From NCBI GenBank assembly GCA_008363075.1, contig RHKK01000005.1, positions 1 to 64,000 of the forward strand: 64,000 nucleotides of DNA, in the 5' to 3' direction. Both the position numbers and the translations under genes were made by a program. Of this stretch, positions 1 through 8,444 are shown piece after piece; the stretch's first letter is position 1; each line of letters starts with the position of its first letter. The stretch is from Candidatus Uhrbacteria bacterium. GTDB lineage: Bacteria > Patescibacteriota > Patescibacteriia > 2-12-FULL-60-25. The notes beneath the pieces were generated by a model that worked only from the letters and a program-made list of their open reading frames with translations, was not told where the DNA came from and did not search any database.

Positions 1-18
1 TAAGTCCAATTGGACTTA
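1..18. terminator. Perfect 18-bp palindrome, possible terminator
   Basis: The first 18 bases read the same on both strands and would fold as a 7-bp stem with an AATT loop. It lies 16 bp past the stop of the glutaredoxin gene, so it may end that transcript. There is no clear T-run, and the window edge hides the other side, so an operator or part of a longer repeat is equally possible. Confidence 0.35.
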
Positions 19-34
19 TGGAACCTATTTTGTT

Positions 35-286
35 TTAGGCGACCGCCTTTTTCTTTGAGCCTGCCAGCGCTTCTTCCAGCAGGTTCTTGTTCCATCCAAC
101 GATCACGTGGCCGTCCACGTCGATGACGGGCACGCCCATCTGGCCGGAGAGCTTCACCATCTCTTGCGCGGCCTGCGAATCCGCGGACACGTCGATGTCT
201 TCAAACTCGACTCCCTTTTCTTTCAGGTAGTCTTTGGTGAGTTTGCAGTACGGACACGTCGGCGTTGAATACACTTTCACATTCAT
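35..286 (-). CDS. Glutaredoxin-like thiol oxidoreductase (NrdH/Grx type)
   Basis: This 83-residue protein has the size and order of a single-domain glutaredoxin: a first strand, the CPYC redox motif at residues 11-14, and a conserved GVPVIDVDG cis-proline segment near residue 51. Such proteins reduce cytosolic disulfides and may donate electrons to ribonucleotide reductase. The reading frame stays open upstream, but the ATG at 286 gives exactly the family N-terminus (MNVKVYSTPTC), so the longer frame was discarded. It is followed at 26 bp by the aminopeptidase gene on the same strand, which lies upstream in transcription. The basic tail (GSKKKAVA) is not part of the fold. Confidence 0.9.
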   Translation of the reverse strand: MNVKVYSTPTCPYCKLTKDYLKEKGVEFEDIDVSADSQAAQEMVKLSGQMGVPVIDVDGHVIVGWNKNLLEEALAGSKKKAVA

Positions 287-312
287 ACGTGAACAAGTGT
301 ACCACATCGCGA

Positions 313-1854
313 TCAAAGCCCCTGTAGATATCTTGCCAGCAGACGCACGCCAAAGCCGGATGCGCCGGGCGGTTGGTCGGGTCGCGTCTCGCGTTCGGTG
401 TACGACGGACCGGCGATATCGAGATGCGCCCACGGAATTTCCGGCGGAACGAAATGCTTGAGGAACATCGCGCCTGCGATCGCACCGGCCTGGCCTTTCG
501 CGCCCGTGTTTTTGATGTCCGCAATTTTGGATTTCACGTGATCCTCGTACGAGGCGGGCATCGGAAGCTCCCACACGGCCTCGCCCGCCGCTTCCGCCGC
601 AAGCTTGAGACGGTCGAGCAGTTTGCGATCCGTACCCATAAGGCCCGCAATCTCCTCGCCGAGCGCGACGACGCACGCGCCGGTCAGCGTCGCGAGGTCC
701 ACGATCGCGTCCGGCTTGAGCGTCGCGGCGTACGAGAGCGCGTCCGCGAGTACGACGCGGCCCTCGGCATCCGTGTTCAGGATTTCGATCGTCGTGCCGT
801 TCATCGCGCGCACCACATCGCCGGGACGATACGCCTTGCCGGACGGCATATTTTCCACGGCGAGGAAGATCCCGTGTACCTCGACGTTAGGCGCGAGTTC
901 CGGCAAGGCCTTGAACAACCCGAGCACGCTCGCGGCGCCCGCCATATCGATCTTCATCGTCGTCATCCCGTCCGCCGGCTTCAGCGAAAGCCCTCCCGAA
1001 TCAAACGTCACCGCCTTCCCGACAACCGCGATACGTTTGACTCCTCTCCCCCTTTTCAAGGGAGAACCGGAGGGGGTCTGCGGCTTATACGTCAAATGCA
1101 CTCCCACCGGCTCATACTCCGATCCGCGCGCAACCGCAAGCGCCGCGTGCATCTTCATCCGTTCCATGCGGTCACGATCGAACAACTTGACGGAAAGCCG
1201 TTTCGACGACGCGGCGAGCTCCCTCGCGACGTCGGCCATGGCCGCGGGCGTCATGTCCTGCGACGGCGTGTTCACGAGATCGCGCGCGAGACAGGTCGCC
1301 TCGGCAAGCATGGCCGCTTCCGCAAAACCGCGTTCGATCGCCGCCACGGACGTCGCGGACGGCTCATAGACGGTGAGCGTCTGAAGTTTCGTTTTCGCAT
1401 GACGATCCGCATTCCGCTTGTGATACGCATGAAATCCGTACGCGGCGAGATGCGCCCCCTCCACGAACGCGGCGCCTGCCTCACGCGCGGACAACCCTGA
1501 TGACGGAAGCGCGGACCATGACATCGCGACCGACTTCAGCTTGAGCTCGCGCGCCTTTTTGACGCAGAGCGCGCCAAGCCGCCGGTACGTATCCGCCGTG
1601 ATCGACCCGCGCTCCCCCGCCCCGAGAAACGCGACGAACTTCGCTTTCAGCGTTCCATACGTCGGCAGGATAAGCACGTCCCCGAGCCCTCCTTCAAACT
1701 GCCGGCGCTCGGCATGCGCGACCAGTCCATCGTCCAAGAGCTTCCTGAAACCGGCCGCCTGTCCCGAAAACAGGCTTTTCCCCTTGGGAATCGGCAGGAC
1801 GACGAGATCCGCCACCTGATCAAACGGGTTTCCTTGCAATACGCGTACTTCCAT
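313..1854 (-). CDS. pepA: Leucyl aminopeptidase, M17 family
   Basis: This cytosolic two-zinc aminopeptidase removes N-terminal residues from peptides. The 513-residue protein has the variable N-terminal domain and the catalytic C-terminal domain. The metal and catalytic residues are visible: GKAVTFDSGG around 279-288 (Lys280, Asp285), KIDMAGA (Asp303) and NTDAEGR at 360-366. The ATG at 1854 was chosen because the family homology begins there; nine extra in-frame residues upstream look spurious. Residues 258-272 (QTPSGSPLKRGRGVK) have no counterpart expected in the family and coincide with a G/C-rich palindromic repeat (1041-1078) inserted in frame just before the metal-binding strand. It probably shares a transcript with the glutaredoxin gene. 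Confidence 0.95.
   Translation of the reverse strand: MEVRVLQGNPFDQVADLVVLPIPKGKSLFSGQAAGFRKLLDDGLVAHAERRQFEGGLGDVLILPTYGTLKAKFVAFLGAGERGSITADTYRRLGALCVKKARELKLKSVAMSWSALPSSGLSAREAGAAFVEGAHLAAYGFHAYHKRNADRHAKTKLQTLTVYEPSATSVAAIERGFAEAAMLAEATCLARDLVNTPSQDMTPAAMADVARELAASSKRLSVKLFDRDRMERMKMHAALAVARGSEYEPVGVHLTYKPQTPSGSPLKRGRGVKRIAVVGKAVTFDSGGLSLKPADGMTTMKIDMAGAASVLGLFKALPELAPNVEVHGIFLAVENMPSGKAYRPGDVVRAMNGTTIEILNTDAEGRVVLADALSYAATLKPDAIVDLATLTGACVVALGEEIAGLMGTDRKLLDRLKLAAEAAGEAVWELPMPASYEDHVKSKIADIKNTGAKGQAGAIAGAMFLKHFVPPEIPWAHLDIAGPSYTERETRPDQPPGASGFGVRLLARYLQGL
1041..1078. repeat. Family B palindromic repeat, copy 1 (inside pepA)
   Basis: A CTCTCCCCC-type arm and a GGAGGGGGT-type arm flank a TTCAAGGGAG centre. 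Closely related copies occur at 3768-3806 and 55711-55750. It is read in frame on the minus strand as part of PepA residues 258-272. Confidence 0.75.
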
Positions 1855-1947
1855 AGACCACGACCTTATCCACAGGAACAAGATGATGCAACCCGTGGCC
1901 GGATACGAAAAAGACCCGCCTGTCCGGTCGGATGACCGGAGGAAGGG

Positions 1948-2766
1948 TCAGAGGAGCTTCACACGAACGCCTACGGATGTGAGAGCCTCCATCAGCCTGG
2001 TCCGAATGAACCACGGAAGCGTCTCGTTGAATGATCCTTGCGTGGCCGCGAGATACACGACCCGACGCTCGATCACGAGGGCCGTTCCCCTCCCGTTCAT
2101 CCTCGGACGTTCGAAATGCCGCAGCAGTCGCTCGTCCGGGTTCATGAGGATCGGATGCTCGACAAGCTCGAGCATCGACGCATCTCCCATCGTGTCCCCG
2201 ATCGCGATGGAATCCTCCCACGTAAAGCCTTCGCGATCGACGATGCGCTTCAGCGCGCCGCCCTTTTGCTCGGCGTGGATGGTGACGCGGTCGCGTGTGC
2301 CATAGTACGCGCCGTTCTCGTCGAGCTCGTATTCCGACCCGAGCACGAACTCGAACCCCCACGAACGCGCGAACGGCTCCACGACGCCGTAGAACGAACC
2401 GCTGATCGCGATCGGGGCGTAATCGAACTCACGCGCCGTCCGCAAAAGCTCCCGCGGAAAGACATGCGTCCGTTCGCGCTCGCGATGAGCGACCTCTTCC
2501 GCGATGGCGCATACCGCGCGCGCATCGAGCCCGGAAAAGAAGCCGTCCTCGAGCACGCGGCAGAATTCCGCGTTGTAGGCGTTGAACGACTCGCGCCTTC
2601 GATCGTAGGCCTGACGCAAACGGTCGGCCTTCCGCATCACGTGGCCGGAAACGAGTCCGCGCCGGACACACTCACGCGCCACGCACTCGCCCAGCGACTC
2701 CCCGGAACGGGTGCCGCGGTGGAACGTGGCATCAATGTCGTAACAAATGAATTTCCGCTGCCCCAC
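1948..2766 (-). CDS. HAD-superfamily (HAD-IB, SerB-like) phosphatase
   Basis: The 272-residue protein carries the three HAD motifs. Motif I is YDIDAT at residues 9-14, with nucleophile Asp10 and acid/base Asp12. Motif II is the serine of AISGSFYG. Motif III/IV is GDTMGDASML near residue 190. The helical cap between motifs I and II fits the subclass IB phosphatases that include phosphoserine and phosphatidylglycerophosphate phosphatases; the substrate cannot be told. It is the first gene of a minus-strand group, 93 bp upstream of pepA. The intervening sequence has no obvious strong promoter. Confidence 0.8.
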   Translation of the reverse strand: MGQRKFICYDIDATFHRGTRSGESLGECVARECVRRGLVSGHVMRKADRLRQAYDRRRESFNAYNAEFCRVLEDGFFSGLDARAVCAIAEEVAHRERERTHVFPRELLRTAREFDYAPIAISGSFYGVVEPFARSWGFEFVLGSEYELDENGAYYGTRDRVTIHAEQKGGALKRIVDREGFTWEDSIAIGDTMGDASMLELVEHPILMNPDERLLRHFERPRMNGRGTALVIERRVVYLAATQGSFNETLPWFIRTRLMEALTSVGVRVKLL

Positions 2767-2807
2767 GGCTCACCTCCGTTTTCGAAGAGCGATGCGAGCC
2801 TTGCAAA

Positions 2808-3356
2808 TTATTTCAACCTGGTCAAGACGAGGAACAGGAACGCGGCAAGCGGCGCGTAGGCAATGAACATGAGTAGGTACCAGCGCAGCTCGCGGAAGGC
2901 GGACATGGATCGATGCTCCTCTTTGACATCGTAGATGGCCATGCCCGCGATGACGAAGGCGCACACGGACGACGCAAGACACCAGAGGCAATACGCCTTG
3001 ATCGCAAAGGCTTGCAACAGGATGAGATAGACCGATTCAAACGCGCCGATCGCCGCCAAAACCTTGGTGAGCTGCCGTAACCGGTCGGCGTATTTGTCCG
3101 TCGCTGCCCGGATGCACAGGAGGACGAAGAACGGTGCGAAAAACGCGAGGCCGAGCGCCGGACGCGGAATCACGCCGAACACGTAGGCCCACTCCGACGC
3201 GCGTACGGCGTCGCACCCGCCGGGGCCGTTGAGTCCGCAGACGATCGGCGCGTTGCGTACGTACACGTCGAGCAGGTACGCGGATACGAAGGCGCCGACG
3301 AGGGCGGCGCCAGCCATGATGAGTCTCGCCTGCGGCGGTTTGATCAGTTTTCGCAT
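2808..3356 (-). CDS. VKOR-family thiol oxidoreductase
   Basis: This polytopic membrane protein of 182 residues has about five hydrophobic segments and the vitamin K epoxide reductase cysteine pattern: a loop pair at Cys40 and Cys48 (VCGLNGPGGCDAV) and the active-site CLWC at 123-126. Bacterial VKOR re-oxidises a DsbA-like partner and passes electrons to quinone, so it supports disulfide formation outside the membrane. No fused thioredoxin domain is present and no DsbA lies beside it. The ATG at 3356 sits inside the end of the upstream nuclease gene (13-bp overlap), so the two are probably co-translated. Confidence 0.85.
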   Translation of the reverse strand: MRKLIKPPQARLIMAGAALVGAFVSAYLLDVYVRNAPIVCGLNGPGGCDAVRASEWAYVFGVIPRPALGLAFFAPFFVLLCIRAATDKYADRLRQLTKVLAAIGAFESVYLILLQAFAIKAYCLWCLASSVCAFVIAGMAIYDVKEEHRSMSAFRELRWYLLMFIAYAPLAAFLFLVLTRLK

Positions 3357-3946
3357 ACTCCCTCGGCCCACAACCCGCGACCGTGGTCGCGCGCGTCTTC
3401 TTCCAGTCTCTTCAGCTCCGCTTTTCTCGTCTTCTCCTGCGGAAAGTCCACGTACGCATAGGCGTAGCCCTCCCGGACCAGCGCCGCATTGAAGTCCGTG
3501 CCGTCTTCCAGAAAGACATTACGCAACAACCGGCCGTATTTGTCCACCTCGTCCGCCTGCGGATCGGCTTCGAGGCGGATGCGTTTCCCGTCCGTCATCG
3601 ACTTCGTAAACGCCGAAGCCTCCTTCCCGAAACACTCGACGGGCCGGCGCGGATCCACCGTTTCCGGCGTGTTCACGCCGAGCAGCCGCACGCTCGCTTC
3701 CGTTTCGTCATCCAGCCGGACATGGAGCGTGTCCCCGTCCACCGCGCGGATGACAAGCGCGTTGGTCTCCCCTCTCCCCCTTACCAAGGAGGAGTCGGAG
3801 GGGGTATTGAGAGGAAGGGCGGGGGCGGTGCGCGGTAGATCGATCTCGCCCGGCGCCGCGTTGACCCGTGACAGGATGACCAAAAGCGTCGCCGCGACGA
3901 TTCCCGCGATCAACCGCTCCCAACGCTTCCTCGACATGCGGGACAT
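3344..3946 (-). CDS. Membrane-anchored or secreted thermonuclease (SNase domain)
   Basis: A hydrophobic N-terminal segment (about residues 10-30) is followed by a linker and a staphylococcal-nuclease fold. Active-site elements are VDGDTLHV (from residue 69), VRLLGVNTPE (Arg87, Glu95) and DKYGRLLRNV. It should degrade nucleic acid outside the cytoplasm, which in this kind of organism may feed nucleotide uptake (inference). The linker (residues about 47-60, NTPSDSSLVRGRG) is encoded by a family B repeat. Two in-frame ATGs (3946 and 3937) are possible starts and neither has a clear Shine-Dalgarno site. It overlaps the VKOR gene by 13 bp. Confidence 0.85.
   Translation of the reverse strand: MSRMSRKRWERLIAGIVAATLLVILSRVNAAPGEIDLPRTAPALPLNTPSDSSLVRGRGETNALVIRAVDGDTLHVRLDDETEASVRLLGVNTPETVDPRRPVECFGKEASAFTKSMTDGKRIRLEADPQADEVDKYGRLLRNVFLEDGTDFNAALVREGYAYAYVDFPQEKTRKAELKRLEEDARDHGRGLWAEGVCEN
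3768..3806. repeat. Family B palindromic repeat, copy 2 (inside nuclease gene)
   Basis: It has the same layout as the copy in pepA: a CTCCCCTCTCCCCC arm, a TTACCAAGGAGG centre and a GGAGGGGGT arm. On the minus strand it encodes the linker between the membrane anchor and the nuclease domain. Confidence 0.75.
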
Positions 3947-3977
3947 GCTAGCATGGTCGCCGCGCCTTGACATCCGC

Positions 3978-3983
3978 TATAAT
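3978..3983 (+). promoter_or_regulatory. Likely -10 box (TATAAT) for the Smr gene
   Basis: A perfect TATAAT lies 36 bp before the ATG at 4020, and AAAGGAGG at about 4008-4015 is a strong ribosome-binding site. No convincing -35 box is seen at the right spacing. Confidence 0.5.
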
Positions 3984-4019
3984 CTAATGTATCCCTACAC
4001 GTGTCCGAAAGGAGGCTCC

Positions 4020-4322
4020 ATGAGAGGAAGAGGCAAATCCATCCGCACCGGGAACTTCTTCACCCGGGGGCGCTCGAGGGCCGTGGCGGCAGCGATCCCG
4101 ACCGTGGATCTCCACGGGTTGCGCCACCACATCGGCGAGCAACGTGTTGCGAACTTCATGCGCGAGCAGATCAACGCGGGCGCGCGCTCGGTCAGGATCG
4201 TCCATGGTAATGGCCAGGGCGTGATGCGCGACGTGGCCTACGCATGGATCGAGAAGAATCGGCACCGGGTCCTCGAACACAAGGACGTCGGCCCCGCCGT
4301 CATCGTCTACCTGCGCCGCTGA
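4020..4322 (+). CDS. Smr-domain protein
   Basis: The 100-residue protein is essentially one Smr domain. The signature VDLHGL comes near residue 34 and the HGNGQG motif near residue 67, followed by the usual conserved C-terminal strand (GPAVIVYL). Smr domains are nicking nucleases or act on collided ribosomes and branched DNA; stand-alone copies lack the MutS2 body. The start is fixed by an AAAGGAGG site five bases upstream. It is monocistronic between a -10 box and a terminator. Confidence 0.88.
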   Translation: MRGRGKSIRTGNFFTRGRSRAVAAAIPTVDLHGLRHHIGEQRVANFMREQINAGARSVRIVHGNGQGVMRDVAYAWIEKNRHRVLEHKDVGPAVIVYLRR

Positions 4323-4323
4323 T

Positions 4324-4343
4324 CCGCCCAAGGCGGGTTTTTT
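4324..4343 (+). terminator. Rho-independent terminator after Smr gene
   Basis: A CCGCC/GGCGG stem with a 3-nt loop is followed by GTTTTTT. Confidence 0.8.
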
Positions 4344-4376
4344 GATTTTCACGCGCGTGACGTATGCTTGGGCTGT

Positions 4377-5306
4377 ATGAAACGCATCTTTCTTCTCACC
4401 GCCCTCGCCCTCCTCGGCGCGGGCTGCCTAAGACCCGCCGACCTGCCCGGCACCGACGACGCACCGCCCGCGGACGCGTCGCCAAGCGTCTCGGTTCCCG
4501 AACGACCGCATGCCGCGCTCGGCATGAGGACGGTCTTCCGGGCCTGGAACGACGGCGGCAACGACCGCTGCATGTTCCAAATCGTCTATCCCCAATTCCA
4601 ACCTAATGTCCGCGGTGAGGACGCGCCCGACCGGCGCTGGGATGCCGCGAACCGCGAATTGGAACGCGCCGCGCTCATCGGATACGTCCCGACCTCCACC
4701 GACGGGACGTTCGATATCGAGCGCGGAGCGGATGCCTATATCGAACAATGCCGCACCGAGCTGGAGGAACTCGCCGCCGCGCTCGGCAATGACGAGACGA
4801 GTTACATGCAGTACGTGCAATCCGTCGGCTATGACGTCGAGTTGCTCCAAGACGGCCTCGCGAGCATCGTCATGGAAAGCTATGCCTATAGCGGCGGCGC
4901 GCACGGTCTCCCGTGGATGCACGGCGTATCGCTGACGATCCCCGAAGGCCGTCGTCTCCTGCTCGGCGACTTCATCAGGGACGAGCAACTCAAGCCGTTG
5001 ATGCAGATGGTTCGCCGCCAGCTCGTGGACACGTACGAGGCCGCACTCATCCCCGAAGCCGCCGCGGCCTTCTCGGCGTATGTCGAAGACGCGAACCCCG
5101 CGACGGACGAGGAGCGACACGAGCTTGCCGCCTACGAGGACTTCTATCTCACGCCGAACGGATTCGTCTTTTACTGGAACGTCTACGATGTCGCGCCGTA
5201 TGCCGCCGGGCAGCTCAACGTGACGATTCCCTACCGCACGGTGCGTGACTGGCTCAAGCCGGACGCGCCCGTCACGGCGCTTTTCCGTTCTTCGTCTTCT
5301 CGGTGA
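4377..5306 (+). CDS. Lipoprotein with DUF4163/DUF3298-type domain
   Basis: The protein starts with a lipoprotein signal peptide (MKRIFLLTALALLGAGC, lipobox LGAGC at residues 13-17). It continues into a domain resembling the PdaC/RsiV-type DUF4163-DUF3298 module: a YAYSGGAHG segment in the middle and EDFYLTPNGFVFYWNVYDVAPYA near the end. The domain is found in secreted anti-sigma and wall-hydrolase proteins and probably binds a ligand or wall component; no enzymatic residues are obvious. The ATG at 4377 was preferred over an upstream in-frame TTG because it begins the signal peptide. Its last 35 bp overlap the convergent transporter gene. Confidence 0.75.
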   Translation: MKRIFLLTALALLGAGCLRPADLPGTDDAPPADASPSVSVPERPHAALGMRTVFRAWNDGGNDRCMFQIVYPQFQPNVRGEDAPDRRWDAANRELERAALIGYVPTSTDGTFDIERGADAYIEQCRTELEELAAALGNDETSYMQYVQSVGYDVELLQDGLASIVMESYAYSGGAHGLPWMHGVSLTIPEGRRLLLGDFIRDEQLKPLMQMVRRQLVDTYEAALIPEAAAAFSAYVEDANPATDEERHELAAYEDFYLTPNGFVFYWNVYDVAPYAAGQLNVTIPYRTVRDWLKPDAPVTALFRSSSSR

Positions 5307-6333
5307 GAATCGGATGTTCTTTCAGGACGAGGATGCGATAGATATCGAGCAGGGCGAACAATAAACTGATGGTGAGCGGGCCGAGCAGGAAGCCGAGCGG
5401 TCCGTACAACACGAGACCGCCGAGCACCGCGAACAAGATGAACAGCGGGTGGATCTTCGCGCCTTTGCCGATGAGCGTCGGGCCGAGCAGGTTGTCGATA
5501 AGACCGACGGCAAGCGCGCCCCACGCGAGGAGCCCCGCGCCCTGCCAGAGCTGCCCCGTCGCGAAAAGAAAGATGATGCCCGGCACGAGTACGAGGCTGG
5601 TCCCGACGCCGGGGATGAGCGCCGATATGGCGGCGATGCTGCCCCACAGGGCCGGGTTCGGAATGCCGAACATCCAGAAACCGAGTCCCGTGAGGAACCC
5701 CTGAATGAGCGCCACGAGAAGCTGCCCGCGCACCATCGAGTTGATGGACAGCGCCATGCGATCGAGCACGTCCCGGTCGTAGCGGTCGGAGAGCGGACTC
5801 AACGCCACAAAGGAGTGCACGAAGCGCGGTCCGTCTTTCAGTAAATAGTAAAATGCGATCGTAAAGAGGAAAATGCCGGCGACGACTTCGACCGTGCCGG
5901 AAAAGATGCGGCCCAGGTTCGACGTAAGCACCGAGAGCCCCTGACGGACATACGCCTCGGTTTCGATCTGGAAGCCCGGAACCGCCTCGCGCAGCGGCCC
6001 GAAGAAAATACGCTCGAGAGTATCGAGATAGACGTCCCGCTGCGCCGAGATCGCGGCGAGGAGATCCGCGGATTCGGTGAACACCTGATACCCGAGGAAC
6101 GCGACGGGGATAAAAATGAGCATGCCCGCGATCAGAACGGTGAGAAACGAGGATGGCCCGTCGTTGAGACGCGTGACCTGCTTGACGCGATCCTTGAGCG
6201 GGTGCGCGACCACCGCCGCCATCGCCGCAACGGCCAGCACGCCGAGGAACGGACGGAACAACACGAACCCGACGAACAACGCGAGGCCGAGCATCGCGAT
6301 GAGAAACGAATACTGCAGACGTTGCGTGCGCAT
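5272..6333 (-). CDS. AI-2E family transporter (PerM/YdiK-like permease)
   Basis: This 353-residue polytopic protein has the family layout: two N-terminal helices, a large soluble loop (about residues 60-150), then the conserved membrane block with LVALIQGFLTGLGFWMFGIPNP and the IPGVGTSLVLVPG segment. The family exports small molecules or exchanges ions; the name does not prove autoinducer transport. It converges with the lipoprotein gene and overlaps it by 35 bp. An intergenic region upstream carries the promoter of the divergent helicase gene. Confidence 0.85.
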   Translation of the reverse strand: MRTQRLQYSFLIAMLGLALFVGFVLFRPFLGVLAVAAMAAVVAHPLKDRVKQVTRLNDGPSSFLTVLIAGMLIFIPVAFLGYQVFTESADLLAAISAQRDVYLDTLERIFFGPLREAVPGFQIETEAYVRQGLSVLTSNLGRIFSGTVEVVAGIFLFTIAFYYLLKDGPRFVHSFVALSPLSDRYDRDVLDRMALSINSMVRGQLLVALIQGFLTGLGFWMFGIPNPALWGSIAAISALIPGVGTSLVLVPGIIFLFATGQLWQGAGLLAWGALAVGLIDNLLGPTLIGKGAKIHPLFILFAVLGGLVLYGPLGFLLGPLTISLLFALLDIYRILVLKEHPILTEKTKNGKAP

Positions 6334-6351
6334 GCCGGAAGTATATCACGA

Positions 6352-6378
6352 TTGACAATTCCATCCATTTAATATAGT
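6352..6378 (+). promoter_or_regulatory. Sigma-70-type promoter of the DEAD-box gene
   Basis: TTGACA (6352-6357) is followed by TATAGT (6373-6378) at 15 bp, or TAGTAT (6375-6380) at 17 bp. A leader of roughly 100 nt follows, with a TCCCGC-CAA-GCGGGA hairpin at 6404-6418. Long structured leaders are common on cold-induced helicase mRNAs, but the role here is inference. Confidence 0.6.
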
Positions 6379-6482
6379 ATGTAGGCCTAATAACGTTAGC
6401 CGATCCCGCCAAGCGGGACGGACGACTCGTGACCGGCATGCGGAGGACCGCACTGGCTGTCAGGGAACGGGTCTTCAACCAC

Positions 6483-7829
6483 ATGCCAACCAACAACCAA
6501 CCTTCGGGTTTTTACGGTCTCGGAATCGCGCCCAAGCTGCTTGAGGCGCTCGACAAGAACAAATTCACCAACCCCACGCCGATCCAGGCGCAGTCCATTC
6601 CCGTCGCGCTCAAGGGCGAGGACGTGATCGGTATCGCGCAAACCGGCACCGGGAAGACGCTCGCCTTTGGCGTGCCGATGATCCAGCGCCTCGCCGTCGT
6701 CAAGGGACGCGGTCTGGTGATCTTGCCGACGCGCGAACTCGCGCTCCAGGTGGACGAGACCTTCCAGAAAATCGGGCGCCACATCAACCTGCGCACCGCC
6801 GTGCTGATCGGCGGCGCGTCCATGCATCGCCAAAAGCAGGACCTCGCGAAGAAGCCGCATATCATCGTCGCGACGCCGGGTCGTCTCATCGACCACCTCG
6901 AGCAGAAGACGGTGGATCTTTCGAATGTGCGCGAGCTCGTGCTTGACGAGGCTGATCGCATGCTCGACATGGGTTTCGAGCCGCAGATCCGCCGCATCCT
7001 GCAAGCCGTGCCCAAGGAACGCCAAACGATGCTCTTCTCCGCGACCATGCCGGTGGAAATCGTGAACATCGCGAACCGGTACATGAAGCAGCCGACGCGG
7101 GTGGAAATCGCGCGCGCCGGCACGGCGGCCGAAAAGGTCACGCAGGAAGTGTACTTCCTCTCGCGTGATGAAAAGCCGATGCTGCTCGAACAGCTGCTCG
7201 GCAAGTACGAAGGCACGGTGCTCGTCTTCACGCGCACCAAGCACGGCGCGAGCAAGCTGACACGCATCCTGAAACGCGCCGGCCATCGCGCCGCGGAGAT
7301 CCACTCCGACCGTTCGCTTTCCCAGCGCCGTCGCGCGCTCGAGGGTTTCAAGACCGGTGAGTTCCGCGTGCTCATCGCGACGGACATCGCCGCGCGCGGC
7401 ATCGACGTGAAAGACATCGAACTCGTCGTGAACTACGACCTGCCGGACAACCCTGACGATTACGTACACCGTATCGGCCGCACAGGCCGCGCGGGCAAGG
7501 CGGGGCACGCCATCTCCTTTGCGACGCCGGACCAAAAGACGGACGTCAAGACGATCGAAAAGCTGATCCGCACGCAAATCCCCGTGTCCGTACCGAAGGA
7601 TTTGCCGCGGCCGACGTTCAAACCGCCGGAACGATTCACGCCGGGCGGCGTCCCGGGAGGACCGAAGCGCTTTGACGAGCGCCGCATCCAGGATCAATCC
7701 GACAAAAAGCGTCGGTTCCAGCCCAAGGGCGGATACAGCCGCGGCAAAGGCCGCGCCAACGACCGTCGCTGGAGCGAACCGCCGAAGGACATGCCGAAAG
7801 GCGGCCGCACGGTGCGGATTCACTCCTAA
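6483..7829 (+). CDS. DEAD-box RNA helicase (RhlE/CsdA-like)
   Basis: The 448-residue protein has a full SF2 DEAD core: a Q-motif region (FYGLGIAPKLLEAL, PTPIQAQSIP), Walker A AQTGTGKT, PTRELALQ, DEAD (in VLDEADRMLDMGF), SAT, and the helicase C motifs ARGIDV and HRIGRTGRAGKAG. A basic, arginine- and glycine-rich tail (GGYSRGKGRANDRRW) should bind RNA nonspecifically. It likely remodels ribosomal or messenger RNA. The ATG at 6483 starts the family N-terminus; upstream in-frame starts exist but no site has a strong Shine-Dalgarno sequence. The gene ends 4 bp inside the convergent protease gene. Confidence 0.92.
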   Translation: MPTNNQPSGFYGLGIAPKLLEALDKNKFTNPTPIQAQSIPVALKGEDVIGIAQTGTGKTLAFGVPMIQRLAVVKGRGLVILPTRELALQVDETFQKIGRHINLRTAVLIGGASMHRQKQDLAKKPHIIVATPGRLIDHLEQKTVDLSNVRELVLDEADRMLDMGFEPQIRRILQAVPKERQTMLFSATMPVEIVNIANRYMKQPTRVEIARAGTAAEKVTQEVYFLSRDEKPMLLEQLLGKYEGTVLVFTRTKHGASKLTRILKRAGHRAAEIHSDRSLSQRRRALEGFKTGEFRVLIATDIAARGIDVKDIELVVNYDLPDNPDDYVHRIGRTGRAGKAGHAISFATPDQKTDVKTIEKLIRTQIPVSVPKDLPRPTFKPPERFTPGGVPGGPKRFDERRIQDQSDKKRRFQPKGGYSRGKGRANDRRWSEPPKDMPKGGRTVRIHS

Positions 7830-8368
7830 AGCGGGTCCTCCGTCTCCGTTCCGTATCGCCGCAATTTCGAACGCCGTTCCCGCCAGTCGGGAACGGTTTT
7901 TGAAACCAACGACCAGTATCTCGCCGAATGATTCATCTCTTTGAGATGACACAACTCGTGCACGATGACGTAATCCGCAAGCGCAGGCGGAAGCAGTACG
8001 ATTTTGTAATTGAAATTGAGGTTCCCAGAACGCGAGCAGCTTCCCCACTGACTGCGTTGATCCTTGATGGAAATGCGGTTCCAACGAAAACCGTAGACTT
8101 GGTTGAAATATTCGAGACGCGACCGCGCAAGCTCGCGCGCCTCCTCTTTTTTCGCCAGATACTCCGCACGATCGCGTCGCGCGAGCAGTCCCGGCTTCAA
8201 TTTCGCCATGCGCGCCTGCGCGCGTTCGATCCACGCCGCGTTCTCGCGCACGAACGCCTCGATCATCCGCTGCGGCGCCGACAACCCCGCGCTCACGGTC
8301 ACGCGTCCGTCCGTGTGGACGCACAGGCGGATGTTGCGCTGGCCGCGACGGCGTCTGATCTGAACCAT
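7826..8368 (-). CDS. YgjP-like (M48-related) metallopeptidase
   Basis: The 180-residue protein matches the YgjP/DUF45 family. An N-terminal strand segment (VQIRRRRGQRNIRLCV) is followed by a helical region, the RSQWGSCSRSGNLNFN motif and the zinc-binding HELCHL with a downstream Asn-His (EMNHSARYW). It is a probable small zinc peptidase; the substrate is not known. The ATG at 8368 is the natural start: the frame continues upstream only by reading through a dispersed repeat (8381-8443). Confidence 0.85.
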   Translation of the reverse strand: MVQIRRRRGQRNIRLCVHTDGRVTVSAGLSAPQRMIEAFVRENAAWIERAQARMAKLKPGLLARRDRAEYLAKKEEARELARSRLEYFNQVYGFRWNRISIKDQRSQWGSCSRSGNLNFNYKIVLLPPALADYVIVHELCHLKEMNHSARYWSLVSKTVPDWRERRSKLRRYGTETEDPL

Positions 8369-8380
8369 ACAAGTTCCTTT

Positions 8381-8443
8381 GTCATCCTGAACAAAGTGAA
8401 GGATCTCACTCGGAGTGGGATGCTTCGCGATGCTCAGCATGAC
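8381..8443. repeat. Family A palindromic repeat, copy 1
   Basis: It starts GTCATCCTGAAC and ends CAGCATGAC, with an AAGGATCTC and a GGGATGCTTCG arm inside. It fills the gap between the metallopeptidase start and the ABC permease stop, whose TGA begins 2 bp after it. Confidence 0.8.
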
Positions 8444-8444
8444 G

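Noticed and set aside
3966-3983. TTGACA close to TATAAT upstream of the Smr gene as a -35/-10 pair
   Set aside because: The two hexamers are only about 5-6 bp apart, too close to form a promoter; only the -10 is kept.
6396-8372. Long open frame opposite the DEAD-box helicase gene
   Set aside because: It is antisense to a clear helicase with all motifs; its composition is that of a GC-rich shadow frame.
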